Shown: one piece after another, positions 43,701 through 54,560 of the stretch
Layout of the letters: the number at the start of each line of letters is the position of its first letter
Position numbering within the stretch: position 1 is the first letter of the stretch
NCBI GenBank assembly: GCA_020226215.1
Contig: CM035229.1
Coordinates: 82,911,343-82,975,342 of the forward strand
Origin: Sindora glabra
Taxonomy: Eukaryota > Streptophyta > Magnoliopsida > Fabales > Fabaceae
DNA length: 64,000 nucleotides
Direction of reading: 5' to 3'
Program-made: the position numbers and the translations under genes
Notes under the pieces: model-generated
What the model was told of the DNA's origin: nothing
Database searches by the model: none
Seen by the model: the letters and a program-made list of their open reading frames with translations, nothing else

Positions 43701-44546
43701 ATGGATGGGGATAATGGTCTTAATATACGCAATTGGGGCTACTACGAACCAACAACTTCCCTCAAGAGTCATCTTGGGCTTCAGCTGATGTCGTCCATGC
43801 CTGAAAAACCTCTTCTTGGAGGACGCAATGCTGCTGTTCTATCTGGTGCAAATGGGGTATTTCACCATAGGGACATTGGGATACCGCAAGTTTCATACCC
43901 TATGGATTACATGAGGGATGCTTGGATTAGTCAGAGAGAGAAGTATTTGAATATGATACCTACAAACCCCACTAGTTATACTGCTGTCCCAGAGACATCT
44001 TCAGCTCCTCATATGCAAATGATTCAACCGCCTGACTTGTCGAAGGAAGAAAAGCCAATGGAAGAGCCGGCCATCGAGAATCCTAATGGTCCTAGTAAGA
44101 AGAGACAGAGGCCTAAAGCACCGAAATCCCCCAAGACTAAGAAGCCAAAAAGAGGGCCTCGCGTGCCGAAAGAAGAGAATACTCCCTCAGTTCAACGAGC
44201 AAGGACTGTGAAGAAAACTACTGAAATTGTAATAAATGGGATTGATATGGATATTTCAAGTATACCCATTCCAGTTTGTTCCTGCACTGGGACACCTCAA
44301 CAGTGTTACAGATGGGGCTCTGGAGGGTGGCAATCTGCATGTTGCACAACTGGCATGTCAGTGTATCCCTTGCCTATGAGTACCAAGCGCCGTGGTGCAA
44401 GGATAGCTGGAAGAAAGATGAGCATAGGAGCATTTAAGAAAGTCTTAGAGAAACTTGCATCGGAGGGTTATAACTTTTCTAATCCAATTGATTTGAGGAG
44501 TTATTGGGCAAAACATGGCACCAACAAGTTTGTTACTATCAGGTAG
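43701..44546 (+). CDS. BPC1: BASIC PENTACYSTEINE (BBR/BPC) class I GAGA-binding transcription factor
   Basis: An intact single-exon coding region of 281 residues, the usual class I length. The in-frame TAG at 43659-43661 makes 43701 the first possible ATG in frame. The N-terminus carries the class I signature RNWGYYEP (10-17) and HLGLQLMSSMPEK (24-36). SYPMDYMRDAWISQREKY is at 65-82. Residues 133-154 are a Lys/Arg/Pro-rich nuclear signal. TTEIVINGIDMDISSIPIPV leads into the C-terminal domain, whose five cysteines are C193, C195, C202, C214 and C215 (PVCSCTGTPQQCYRWGSGGW onward), followed by PLPMSTKRRGARIAGRKMS and the invariant end WAKHGTNKFVTIR. BPC proteins bind GA/CT repeats in the nucleus and recruit Polycomb and other partners to homeotic and hormone genes. 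The choice between BPC1, BPC2 and BPC3 orthologue is not resolved. Confidence 0.96.
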   Translation: MDGDNGLNIRNWGYYEPTTSLKSHLGLQLMSSMPEKPLLGGRNAAVLSGANGVFHHRDIGIPQVSYPMDYMRDAWISQREKYLNMIPTNPTSYTAVPETSSAPHMQMIQPPDLSKEEKPMEEPAIENPNGPSKKRQRPKAPKSPKTKKPKRGPRVPKEENTPSVQRARTVKKTTEIVINGIDMDISSIPIPVCSCTGTPQQCYRWGSGGWQSACCTTGMSVYPLPMSTKRRGARIAGRKMSIGAFKKVLEKLASEGYNFSNPIDLRSYWAKHGTNKFVTIR

Positions 44547-47334
44547 ATGCACTATATGGTAGCACTGATCTCCCATTCCATTCAACTTGTTTGTCAATGT
44601 ATATATGTGTATGCAACTGAGACAGAGGCTCCTTAGATGGTTTGTAGTACAAGAATTTTCAGTTATGTGACATTCCCTTACTCTTCTTACTTTTAGTAAG
44701 TTGTTTTATGCTCTTCTCAGCATTTAGTTTATAGGAATCAATATTGTGATCAGTTGGTTCCCATGGTTAATTAGCAAATGAGATATTGTTGAGTGACGTT
44801 GAGCAGGAAAAGATTTATTTATTTCCAACCTGCTGATGCTCAAAGTTACTTCCAACTACATATGCATGTTTAGTTTTGAGTATTATCTTTCATGCTTATG
44901 TGCCTTCTGTAAAATGCACATTTAATTAGAGTATGCTGCCTGGTTCGTGATCTTTAAAGAATTGGGTGAATACATGTTACATATTTAATTGAAATGACTG
45001 TTTAGATGGACCAAATGCACGAAAGCTTTATCTTCTTTTCCGAGGAAAGGACATGTTAACAGTTATGCTGAAAATAGAAATAAGAATAATCAAAATGCTT
45101 GAGCTGATTTTCTTTTAGGATTGAATAAGAGCTGCTTCCAAGCACTGCTGGTTTTGACTATATTGTTATGGTAGGTTCAGTTCAGGTTTTGGAGAGATGG
45201 GTTTAATGAACGGGGTAATGTCTCTCACAGTCATACGTCTACTTTCTCTTCCATTTCCTTCCACATTGCAGCTGAGACCCAGAACACTCTCTTTCCCCCG
45301 CCCTCTCACATGTAGGCGGGGTTGAAAATTCTGGGCCCTGTTTACGTGTGCGGGGGAATGGATGAGAGAGTGAGCGTAAGAGTGTAGGAATAGATTTATA
45401 CTACTGAACGTTAGGCGAAGGAAACGGCGGTACAACATTACATTTTTTAATAACCGTGATGGTGGAGCCCGTGTTTCGTTCAATTTTGTTTCATTTGGTT
45501 AATTGAGAGTTAAACATTAGAGAGAACATCTTTAGAAGGGGGAAAATCTAATAGGTTTGTGAAACTATTAGGAAAATCAAGATCTCTAAAATGTTATAGA
45601 AGATGGAAATATAGGTAGCATCATAGCAGGGTTTGTGGAGATAGAGGAGTAAAAAGGTGCACTAGACAATGCAATGACAGTCTGGTTTGGAGATGTAAAG
45701 AAAGGTTAGAGTATCTTTGGTTTGTCTCCTGACTCTGACCTGCAAATAAGAACGACTTCCATGTGGAGATTTGAATGAGAATGTTACATCTTTATGGGGT
45801 TCCCAGGTGCGGAAAGAGGATGTCGAGTAGGAGATATAATAACAATAACTTCTCATGATGGCCACATTGATCAAGGACAAAAAGGCATATGACTACAACA
45901 ATGTTATTTTCATTATCTTGTTTTTCACTCTTTCGCTTACACACTTTCATAGGAAAAATTAGATCCCAAACTCCCGATTAGGGCATGTGGGAATTACATG
46001 TGGGTTAAGTATTTTTGTAGCTATGTACACATACTTTTAATAGTATGCATGAGTTACACATGCTCATATGTTCATCCCCAGAAAGTGAAGAAAGCGATGA
46101 GACTGCTAATTAGGGGGAAAAATGGACTTGTGTTTTGTTGTTGGTGCAAGCCTTGGCAGCTTATGCTGTGTAATATAGAATGATGCTAGTTCATACATCT
46201 ATCAGTCTCATTTCATGAGGCGCTATATGAAAATGAAATATGCTTACTTTTCTTTCTAGTATGTTTAAGAGTTAGAAGGAGATCGAAGGGAAGACAGTGA
46301 GAGTGATGGAGGGAGGAGGAGAATAGATAATTAAATTATAATTTTTCCTCCCTTGTTTGAATATCTAGGAAATCCTCTAAATTAAAGGAATATAAAACAA
46401 TTTGTAGTGAATTATTTAGAGGACTTTGAAGGATTAGTTATAAATTTTCAATTTCTTTCCTTTTTTAATCAAAACTTTCAAATGAGGATATGTCGTTCTC
46501 TTCCATCTTCTTCCCTTCTGTTCTTCCTCATCCAAAGTTATTATTATAAAACTATGATATTCACTGTGAGGTGATCATAGTAAGTAACTAACTTATCTCA
46601 CTGTTTTTACAAGTAAAATTATTAAATTTTTACTCATCATATATTTAGTGAACTAACACAGGTAAATTTGGTTTCGGAAGCATTAACACATTAGGGACTG
46701 AATTACTTTTGAAGTATCAAAAGCAACGGTAGGCGCTAGGAGGTATCGAAACAAGCTGAGAGTGTGAAAAGCAAACGTGTGCAGTTCGTATGTGTACACA
46801 GACTAGATAAAATTAGCAGAAGAAGGAGTCCCATAGTTTCCGTATACAACTAAGCCCTGTAAATTATTTGATTAAATTCTTGCCCGAAGATGAATTTTTT
46901 AACAAGTAAATTTCTTTATAAACTTTTGGAGAAGTTGTCCAAATTGTTTGGTTAATTATGATAATTAAAAGTTCTCATAAATTTTTTTTCTTATTTAAGG
47001 GAATTAAGTAAGTAATTTCTTCCATTTTGAGAGAAGTAAAAATTTTCAATCTTCATTTTGCCGGTTTGAGATTAATAAAAAAAATTCATCTATCTTATAT
47101 TTCATCACGAGTTATATTCTCCAAAAAGGATAATGATGATTTGTAAGTATTATTATAAACTCATGTGATTGGTAGCTTGCTCTGATTTTGAAGTAAAATG
47201 ATCTATTCTATTTTTAAAATTTTTTATAATAATAATAAAAAAGGAAGTTACACTTCCCACATCATAATAATAATTACTTTTTATAATAATAATAAAAAAA
47301 AGTTACATTCCCCACATAATAATAAGGAGAAGAT
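44547..47334. other. BPC 3' flank and intergenic DNA, no further gene
   Basis: The first few hundred bases are likely 3' untranslated sequence. The stretch 45170-45480 is GC-richer with a 105-codon minus-strand frame but no recognisable domain. A 60-bp tandem duplication (TTTTTATAATAATAATAAAA, then GTTACA(C)TTCCC) lies at about 47218-47330. Confidence 0.45.
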
Positions 47335-47480
47335 TACAGTGCCTTCAGGAGTTTTTAAACCTTGGGTATGTGGCACAATCTCATCTATTGGATGAGATTA
47401 CCTAAAACTTAGGTAATCTCATCCAATTGATGAAATTGTGCCACACCACCCAAGGTTTAGAAACCTTTAGGGTACCTTAG
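47335..47480. mobile_element. Hairpin element with about 62-bp arms (MITE or inverted-repeat RNA precursor)
   Basis: The perfect centre is GGATGAGATTACCTAA (47390-47405), the three-base loop AAC, and TTAGGTAATCTCATCC (47409-47424). Pairing continues outward: GTGGCACAATCTCATCTATT against GTGGCACAATTTCATCAATT, then AAACCTTGGGT on both sides, then a weaker outer part. Few mismatches and moderate GC distinguish it from the AT-rich noise around it. It could be a MITE or a source of small RNAs; no known miRNA sequence was recognised. Confidence 0.8.
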
Positions 47481-50400
47481 AATTTTCCTAATAATAATAA
47501 TAATTGTTTGTAAATAAAACTATGGTGGTCCCCACCAACTCATTCGCAGGAGGAATGATTCTCGTGGGCTGAAGGTACTTTTGCATCTGACTTGAGACAA
47601 CGAGGTAATGCAGGAGCGGTGTGCCATCTGAACACTGTTTGATTCTGTAACCAGCTACTCCAACTAATTATTTGCTTCCCAACTAATATTCAAGGTTACT
47701 GTCCCACCTTAAAAGGACAATAGCTTTCGCTTTTGTTCCAGGGCTAATTCAAGCTGTAATTGTTAATATCGGAAGATTTTAAATAAGTAGGGTGAATGCC
47801 ACACTTGTGTATATGTTTATTCGTTATGTTTCATTACGTTAACCTAATTTAAATTAATCATGTTTACTTACTGATCTCACATGTTTTGTCTCTATTGTAT
47901 TATATTGAGTGCACTACTTAAGTGCACAAAATCAATCAAATACATATATAAATTTTCTTAATTAGTATTCAGAGGTTGCCTCTTTGTTCTGTTGACCAGC
48001 AATGGCAGCAGCCACGTGTACTTGAAACATTGATTCTCTTGCTTGCTTGTCAGTGGATATCTAATCAGATGCTACATACGATAATGACGATTAAGCGGCA
48101 TTTCAGTAGCTTGTTTAAGCGACGAACTTTTAATAGAACGTGGGTTGGCTCTCTCTTTCTCTGAGCGAAGTTGAATGGTCTATCTGGTTAAAATATGTAG
48201 AAATGAAGTCAAATTTAGGGTTAGGTGCATGAAACGAATCAGCATGGCATTCGAAGCACATGCCCAGATTCAGTTTAACAATTACAGTAGTCCTGTCTTG
48301 TTTAGGAATGCCCTAACAGGATGAGACACAATAATAATACACAACAAATCCAGTTTATCATTTTGACTGAGTGTTAGGTATTTTATTAATTTGTGTCCAA
48401 GTTAAAGGCCTCCGGAGTTATGACTTCAAGTGCATGCTCTGCAACCTTAATTCAGAATTCATGTTCACCGAATACCAGAATATTGACTAATATTGGTTTT
48501 CTGGCATCTATACAGTAGTAGCATGTTTCAGAAAATGCAACTAGAATCACAAACATAATATGAACAAAAAATTTTTAAATTATAACTGCAGATATATATA
48601 TATATTTTTTGGCTACAAGGAACAGGAACTGGAGTAGCAGGAGAAGGGATGCAGGAGTTCGATTCCCCCCTCCCACATCCCTCCGAACTGCAGATAGTTA
48701 TTACATGCTATAATTGCCTAATAAGTTTGGAAAGGACAATTGGAGATAGAACTAGGAGTTATGATTTGGGGGAATCTCTTCGGATTAGGGTCTGCTTGTG
48801 TAGTTATAAATAATTAAGAGTTGTCTAAGACATTACATTTTTGGATTTAAGATTTGGACATGAACATCGGAATATTTAAGATGCTTATAGACGCAATTCC
48901 CAGATACATGGCACCCATTCATCCACATTTTGAATTTCTTACAATTCTAAGCTTCCAGCATGGAGCAAGAAGAGAGAAGAAAAGGAAACAAACCAGCATA
49001 CCACACCTATTGCGTTATATCTCAAAAGGTTTCGTTTTCAAAGTTTTTAAGCAGCACCAACGACTCAGCATTATCTTAAACTTCTAATTAGACAATAAGG
49101 TCAGTGATTAAGTTTCGAATCACTACTTCCTTGGAAGGACTTTGGTATGATGTGAGAACTAACGTTGATCCAACCTAAAGATTTATATAGAATAAATTGA
49201 GTGCAATTTAATGATGAGAAATTTAAATAGTACATTAAACATCTTATATCCAAATTTTCTTATCATAACAAAATATATGTATATATATAAGTTTGAATAA
49301 TTTATAATTAATAATATAATTCATTTTTATCACTTTTTTTTAATTGTACGTCCTTATTAAAAATTGAAAATTATTCTCCGTTGAATAACTTTTTTCTTGT
49401 CAAGACAATATTGTTCTAAAAATTTATAATATTATTGGATGATTAGTAGGCATTAATTTTTTTTATAATCAAAAGTGAAAGAAACAAGAAGCTAAAATGA
49501 CCGAGAGTGGCGTACAATACTCCAATGATCTAGAAACTGGGTAAGAGAGAGGGGAATAAGTGGGAGCTGAGATGAAAACAAACAATTATTATAGCATCAC
49601 TTACCGCAAAGCTGGTCTTACGTATTCAAAGCAAGTTCTTATATGCATTTAAAGTATCATTATAAGAAGATAATAAGTATTTAATTTAAAATGCACATGT
49701 TTAAGGCATTAGAGACACTCTGGGACAATATTCTGACTTGCTTGAATCTCAGCAATGAACTAGAAACTGGGAGGGTTCATGAACTTGGGATTTAGAGCTG
49801 TACTCACATTGTTTGACCTTTGAGAACTGCATTTGGCTTGCTACCATGCAAGATGCTTTCCTCATATATATCAACCCTAAATTATATATTTATATGATCA
49901 GTTAAAACCCAATCAACACTGCAATTCTAATAATCTGCAGCTTGACGGTGTCAATTAGTTGATATGAGAGCAGCATGAAGCTTGGCCGGACCTGTACGTT
50001 CCATCCAATTTTAATGATAAAAACGATGAACACTCTTCCTTTTTATGTAATTTACACTTATTTTTTTATCATAAATTATAAAGTACTGTTCACACGCTCT
50101 TACTCTGACACCATCACCAGCAATTTTGTTATAAAGAAAAAAATAATAATAAATAAATAAATCTTATACTTTTACTCCACACCTTCTGTCAGAAGATATG
50201 GAAGCCCACGTCCAAATTTAAGCATGAGTTTGGCTGACTTTTTTTTTTTTTGTTTGCGTGAAAATTGAAATATGAATGGAATACTCACTTCTAATGCTTA
50301 AAATAAAAACAGATCAAACAGTTGTCGGTAGATGTAGGCTCATCAGTACCATATGGTAACAAATTAAATGCGAAGAAAACAGCAACCTTTTTTCTTTTCT

Positions 50401-50784
50401 TTATTGATAATTAAAGTCGAAGTTGAACTTTACCTTTCACCTTTATCCATTTGTTGCAATTTAATCATGTTTAGATTGTAAACATTGCAGAGGGTGTTTA
50501 GTAATATGAGGAATGAAATGAATATAAACTCAACAAGGTAATAATAAGAGAAAAGAACAGGCCCCATCGTAATGTGCAGCTTTAACCAAAAGAAGGGGAA
50601 GCAGTGCAGCCAAAGTGGGTACTGTAGGAAGGGTCACGTAGTACAGTGACTGCACACTGAGGGGAGAAAAGGAAACAAAGCAATATGCTTCTTAAAGACA
50701 CTGAAACATTATTATTGCTCCGACAAGCATCAAGCGTACATGTGGGAATTTATCCTTTGCTATTTCAACTTCTTACCCATTCAC
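47481..50784. other. Intergenic DNA, no gene
   Basis: No credible coding region. At 48610-48700 the text CAGGAGTTCGATTCCCCCC includes a polymerase III B-box-like word, but no A box or cloverleaf was found; it may be a SINE remnant. Short frames at 47976-48164, 48854-49087 and 49975-50160 show no family features. Confidence 0.45.

Positions 50785-50833
<49 letters not shown>
50785..50833. repeat. (TAT)n trinucleotide microsatellite, about 16 units
   Basis: Uninterrupted TAT/ATT trinucleotides; they produce a spurious poly-Tyr frame (50740-50967). Confidence 0.95.
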
Positions 50834-52800
50834 TCACTCCTAGTTGTAGTGTAGACAATTCTAATTTGTTTATGCCCACAACATTTTTATACAGCTCACT
50901 CTCTCTATCATTGCAATTAAGCCCATCCTTATTTCTCTTCAAGGTCAACTTGTACGCGAGTCACTAGGTGGTAACCTAACGGTATTGATAAGTCTAGGAA
51001 TTCAAACATTCCCCTTACCAATGAATATTTTCTTCTTGTTTTGTTCTTTTCATTGAACATACACCCTAAATTATTCTTATCTTCTTGTGAGTTGAAATGT
51101 CTTTCACAATATTGATGCATTAACAATGTACAAGAATTTTAATTTAATATGCAAACATATGATTGCATATTCTTATAGTGAAAATGTATTACATATCAAT
51201 CCATGCGGTCACAATTAATATGAAAGAATTTTTAAAGGCTTGCAACCACATTGTTATTGTCACCCAACTTTATGTTTAACTGGTCTAAGAAAATTGCTAA
51301 ATTTAATTTACTAATATTCTAAAAAGATTAATTCAAATTATCTAAATAATCAAACACTTGATGCCTTGTATATTATATTCAAATTTCAAATCTAATAAAT
51401 ATGATATTATAAAACCTCTACATCTATTAAATTCAAAATTTAAGTATAGTATATAAATATTAAGCTTAACTATTGAAATAACTCAAATTAGTCAATAAAT
51501 CAAGCTCAGCAATTATTTTAAGTCGATTAGGATTGAGGGATAATGATTATGAACTTTTTTATTTTGTAATTTTTTTGTAATTTTTTACTATCAAAATGTA
51601 AAAATAATATGATTATAGTTGCATTTTAAATTATAAAATAAGTGAATCATTTCAGAGGAACTAGACACCAATATGGAATGATGGAACTATATTTCCTTTA
51701 TTCTTCTTTTTCTTTAATTGCCAGGGTAATCCATGAAATTAAATCCCGAATATGACCTAATTTGAGGTCGACTTTGTGATTTTGGTAATAAAATAATGAA
51801 GGTGAATTACTATCTCATCTTCTTATGCAAAGGAATCATGGATGCAAAGTTCAGTTCTTTACAAAATAGAAATTTTATTATGTGTCAAATGATAGACATC
51901 TGCTTGAGGGTTGAGAAACGGCTTGCTAAAAGTCACTAATATAATTTTAGATTTTAAGATCAAATTGATGGCTTGAGCTCAATTTTATGCAAATAATTCG
52001 ACAAATTAATCTTTAGCTAATAGTTAAAAATTAATAAATTAATTGATTGTATTAAAAATATTTACTAAATTTATTATTTTTTCGTTATGCTAGAAAACAA
52101 TTTATGAAGATAGAAACTACCTGATATTACATCATACGCTTAAGTTAGAATGAATAACTTGTGATCACTAAAAAACACAAACTAAAATGAGCTAAAAATA
52201 TATTGGGTACCAACCAAAGAGTTGGTGTGATAAGTGATTGCACTTGCTTTACTATATCCAAACATTCCTTTGCATTAGAAGCTTTCCACTTTTCAATTGA
52301 GTAGATTTAAACCTTTTATAATAAATCTTTAATGCCTTTCAATATCTCTTGCGGAAGCTCTAGTTTTGAAATTTAATGAGTTTTATGCCTTTGAATTGGA
52401 AAGCTTATCTCATCTAACACCACCATTTTGAACATTTAGTATCTAGTCATGGTCATCCCAACCTTGATATTTATGATGCTTGTGTAAGTAATGAGAGGTT
52501 GCCTTCCCACTCTACTTCTTCAAATAAACTTTAATGAATGAATGCACACTAACTGAGTTAGAGTGCTAGATGATAACCTTAGTAGCTGCTAACTCATAAG
52601 ATAGAGCTAGGCTTGGCTATCATTCACAAGGGATCCATGAGGATTTTGGAAATAAAATAGGCATCTTTGGATATTTTCATAAATGTCCTTATTTGAATGA
52701 TCTTCAACAATTACAAACAACTACTTGACCACAATTAGTGCAAAATCTAGCAACCCTTTCTTTTTTTTATAAAATACTAATTAGGTATTACTTATATTGT
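50834..52800. other. Intergenic and repeat-derived DNA
   Basis: No intact gene. The part from about 52190 to 52800 appears to continue, out of frame, the decayed minus-strand unit at 52801-53406. One minus-strand frame near 52730-52765 reads ARFCTNCGQVVVCNC, which could be a ruined zinc-knuckle or zinc-finger motif. The 52300-52500 minus-strand text gives short runs only. Confidence 0.35.
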
Positions 52801-53406
52801 TAGGTAAAAAAAATCTATGTGCTTTGTAACAATAAATTTGTGTAAAGCTTCACTAGAAGGATTGTATGTGTCCTTATGTTGAGCACCTTGCAAAAATTGC
52901 AATTAATTGTTAAGTTTTGAATTTTGCATTTCCAAACTTTTCAAATCAATTTCTAATGATTTCATTTGATTGCCCAAACCCTCAATATGTTTAATCAAAT
53001 CTTTATTGTTGGATTTTAATTCTTTAACCTAATCTTCTAATTCATTTATTCTTATGGATGCATTTTGATATTTTTGAAAAGCCTTGGTAGTAATAGCTTG
53101 ATAATGACATTGTTTAGCCAGGATTAAAGTAATGACAATTAGGAATAAAGAGTGATTGACTTACTTGTCCATACCATTGTTCAATATGATAGCAAGCTCT
53201 TGAAAATAATTGCCTTCAAAATTTTTCTAATTCAATTGCAAAGACAATCCACATAGATTATGGGCTATTAACATGTAATTGCTTATCTCTTGAACATAAA
53301 GGCCATTTTAATTTCATTTTTTTATTTTTCATAACCATATCTCCTTATCATTACTAAAGTTAAAACTTTGTGTAAGAAAATCCTTTTCAAAATTAATACT
53401 TTCCAT
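52801..53406 (-). pseudogene. Decayed reading frame of unknown family with a coiled coil
   Basis: Reading from ATG at 53406, one frame runs about 202 codons with no frameshift but about seven stops. It gives MESINFEKDFLTQSFNFSND, EIWL, then NGLYVQEISNYMLIAHNLCG, then NYFQELAIILNNGMDK, AITTKAFQKYQNASIRINEL, then a heptad-like Leu/Ile-rich part (KELKSNNKDLIKHIEGLGNQ onward) and LQFLQGAQHKDTYNPSSEAL. Most stops sit where Trp or Gln would fit (for example LQLN*KNF, ELED*VKEL), the pattern of C-to-T or G-to-A decay. I do not recognise the family. The style (gag-like N-terminal domain, coiled coil, possible downstream zinc motif) suggests a retroelement or other transposon protein; that is inference. 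Confidence 0.55.
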
Positions 53407-53989
53407 GGTAAAAATAACATCCTCTAATAATGAAATTAGTCTCTCTTAATTAATTAAAAAATGCAGATATACTTCTTCACTGAGTAAGAAGGATCGATTT
53501 TACCAAATCTTTGCTAAACACTAAGGATAATAGGAAAGATACCACTAAACAAATAAGAATTAAATCTTTACTAAACACTAATTGATAATAAGCTAAACAT
53601 CACTGAAGAGTAATGACAATATCTCTTGATTAACTAAAAATAAAAAATAATTTTGCTTATTAAGTAAAAGGGTTTTCTCCAAATTTCAATTTTACAGCGA
53701 ATATTGAGTGGAGGAAACCAGAGCACTACTCAAACTATGATGGCAACAAAACTTGAGAAATTTTCAATATTTTCTAAGCTTCATCTTTTTGAAAACTAAA
53801 CTAAAACCAAGAATTAAGAAAGAACTTACTTCTATTGTTATGCTATTAAAGCCACAACGCTGACCTTTTTTGTAATTGATGAGGATTTTGTATTACAAAA
53901 AAATAGTCAATAAGATGAACCATAAATCTCAAAGGTTAAGATTTCTTCTTTGTCATTGCAGATTACATGCATAAAAAAACAATTGTTGA
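53407..53989. other. Upstream flank of the minus-strand pseudogene, with internal duplication
   Basis: AAATCTTTGCTAAACACTAA near 53508 and AAATCTTTACTAAACACTAA near 53562 are paralogous, as are CTCTTAATTAATTAAAAA (53443) and CTCTTGATTAACTAAAAA (53621). This indicates an old duplication with mixed periods of about 55 and 180 bp. No coding frame. Confidence 0.45.
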
Positions 53990-54560
53990 GTTGAGTTTTG
54001 GTAGCATCCATTAATCTTCAATAAATTCAGAAAATAATTGATAAAATTAATTATTAAATTAATTAAAAATATAAAATAATATATTAATAAATAGATACAT
54101 GAAGTATATTAATTTATATTTATTCTCTAAGATCAAATTATATTGATATAACAAGATATTTAAAATTAAGATAGAATTACTTAAAATATGATTAATTATA
54201 TTTTATAGTATTATATATTATTTATTATTTAAAGTAATAATAAATTACATAAATTTAATTAAATATATTTTATTACATTATATATTTATTGGTTAACTTA
54301 TTATTTATTTATTTTTAACTAATTAGCATAAACCAAATATTTAATTATATAATATGAGCATAGGTCATCAATAAATTAAAAGAAAAAGGAATAAATTTGA
54401 AAATAAAAATTGATAAGTTATAAGTTACTTTATAAAACTTATCAAAATAAAAAAAAATTTACAATAAGTTATTATACTAAACACATCTAAGTTTAACTTT
54501 TGATTTATTGATTAAATTAATAATTTAAAAGTGATCATTATTTGTCACCCAAACACACTT
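53990..54560. mobile_element. Second, diverged copy of the 38.6-kb MITE family
   Basis: It shares the order AAAATTAATTATTAAATTAA, ATATATTAATA, TTAATTTATATTTATT, GATTAATTATATTTTATA, then GATAAGTTATAAGTTACTTT and TTTGATTTATTGATTAAATT with 38690-39180. The ends are worn and no terminal repeat can be fixed. It is non-coding. Confidence 0.5.

Noticed and set aside
45166..45483. 105-codon minus-strand open frame
   Set aside because: No recognisable domain, and the region is the downstream flank of the BPC gene on the other strand. GC-richer text alone lengthens open frames.
48640..48700. tRNA or SINE signal (GTTCGATTCCC, B-box-like)
   Set aside because: No A box at the right distance and no cloverleaf; similar words at 7060 and 49112 also lack context.
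50740..50967. Poly-Tyr-containing open frame
   Set aside because: Produced by the (TAT)n microsatellite; no family features on either side.
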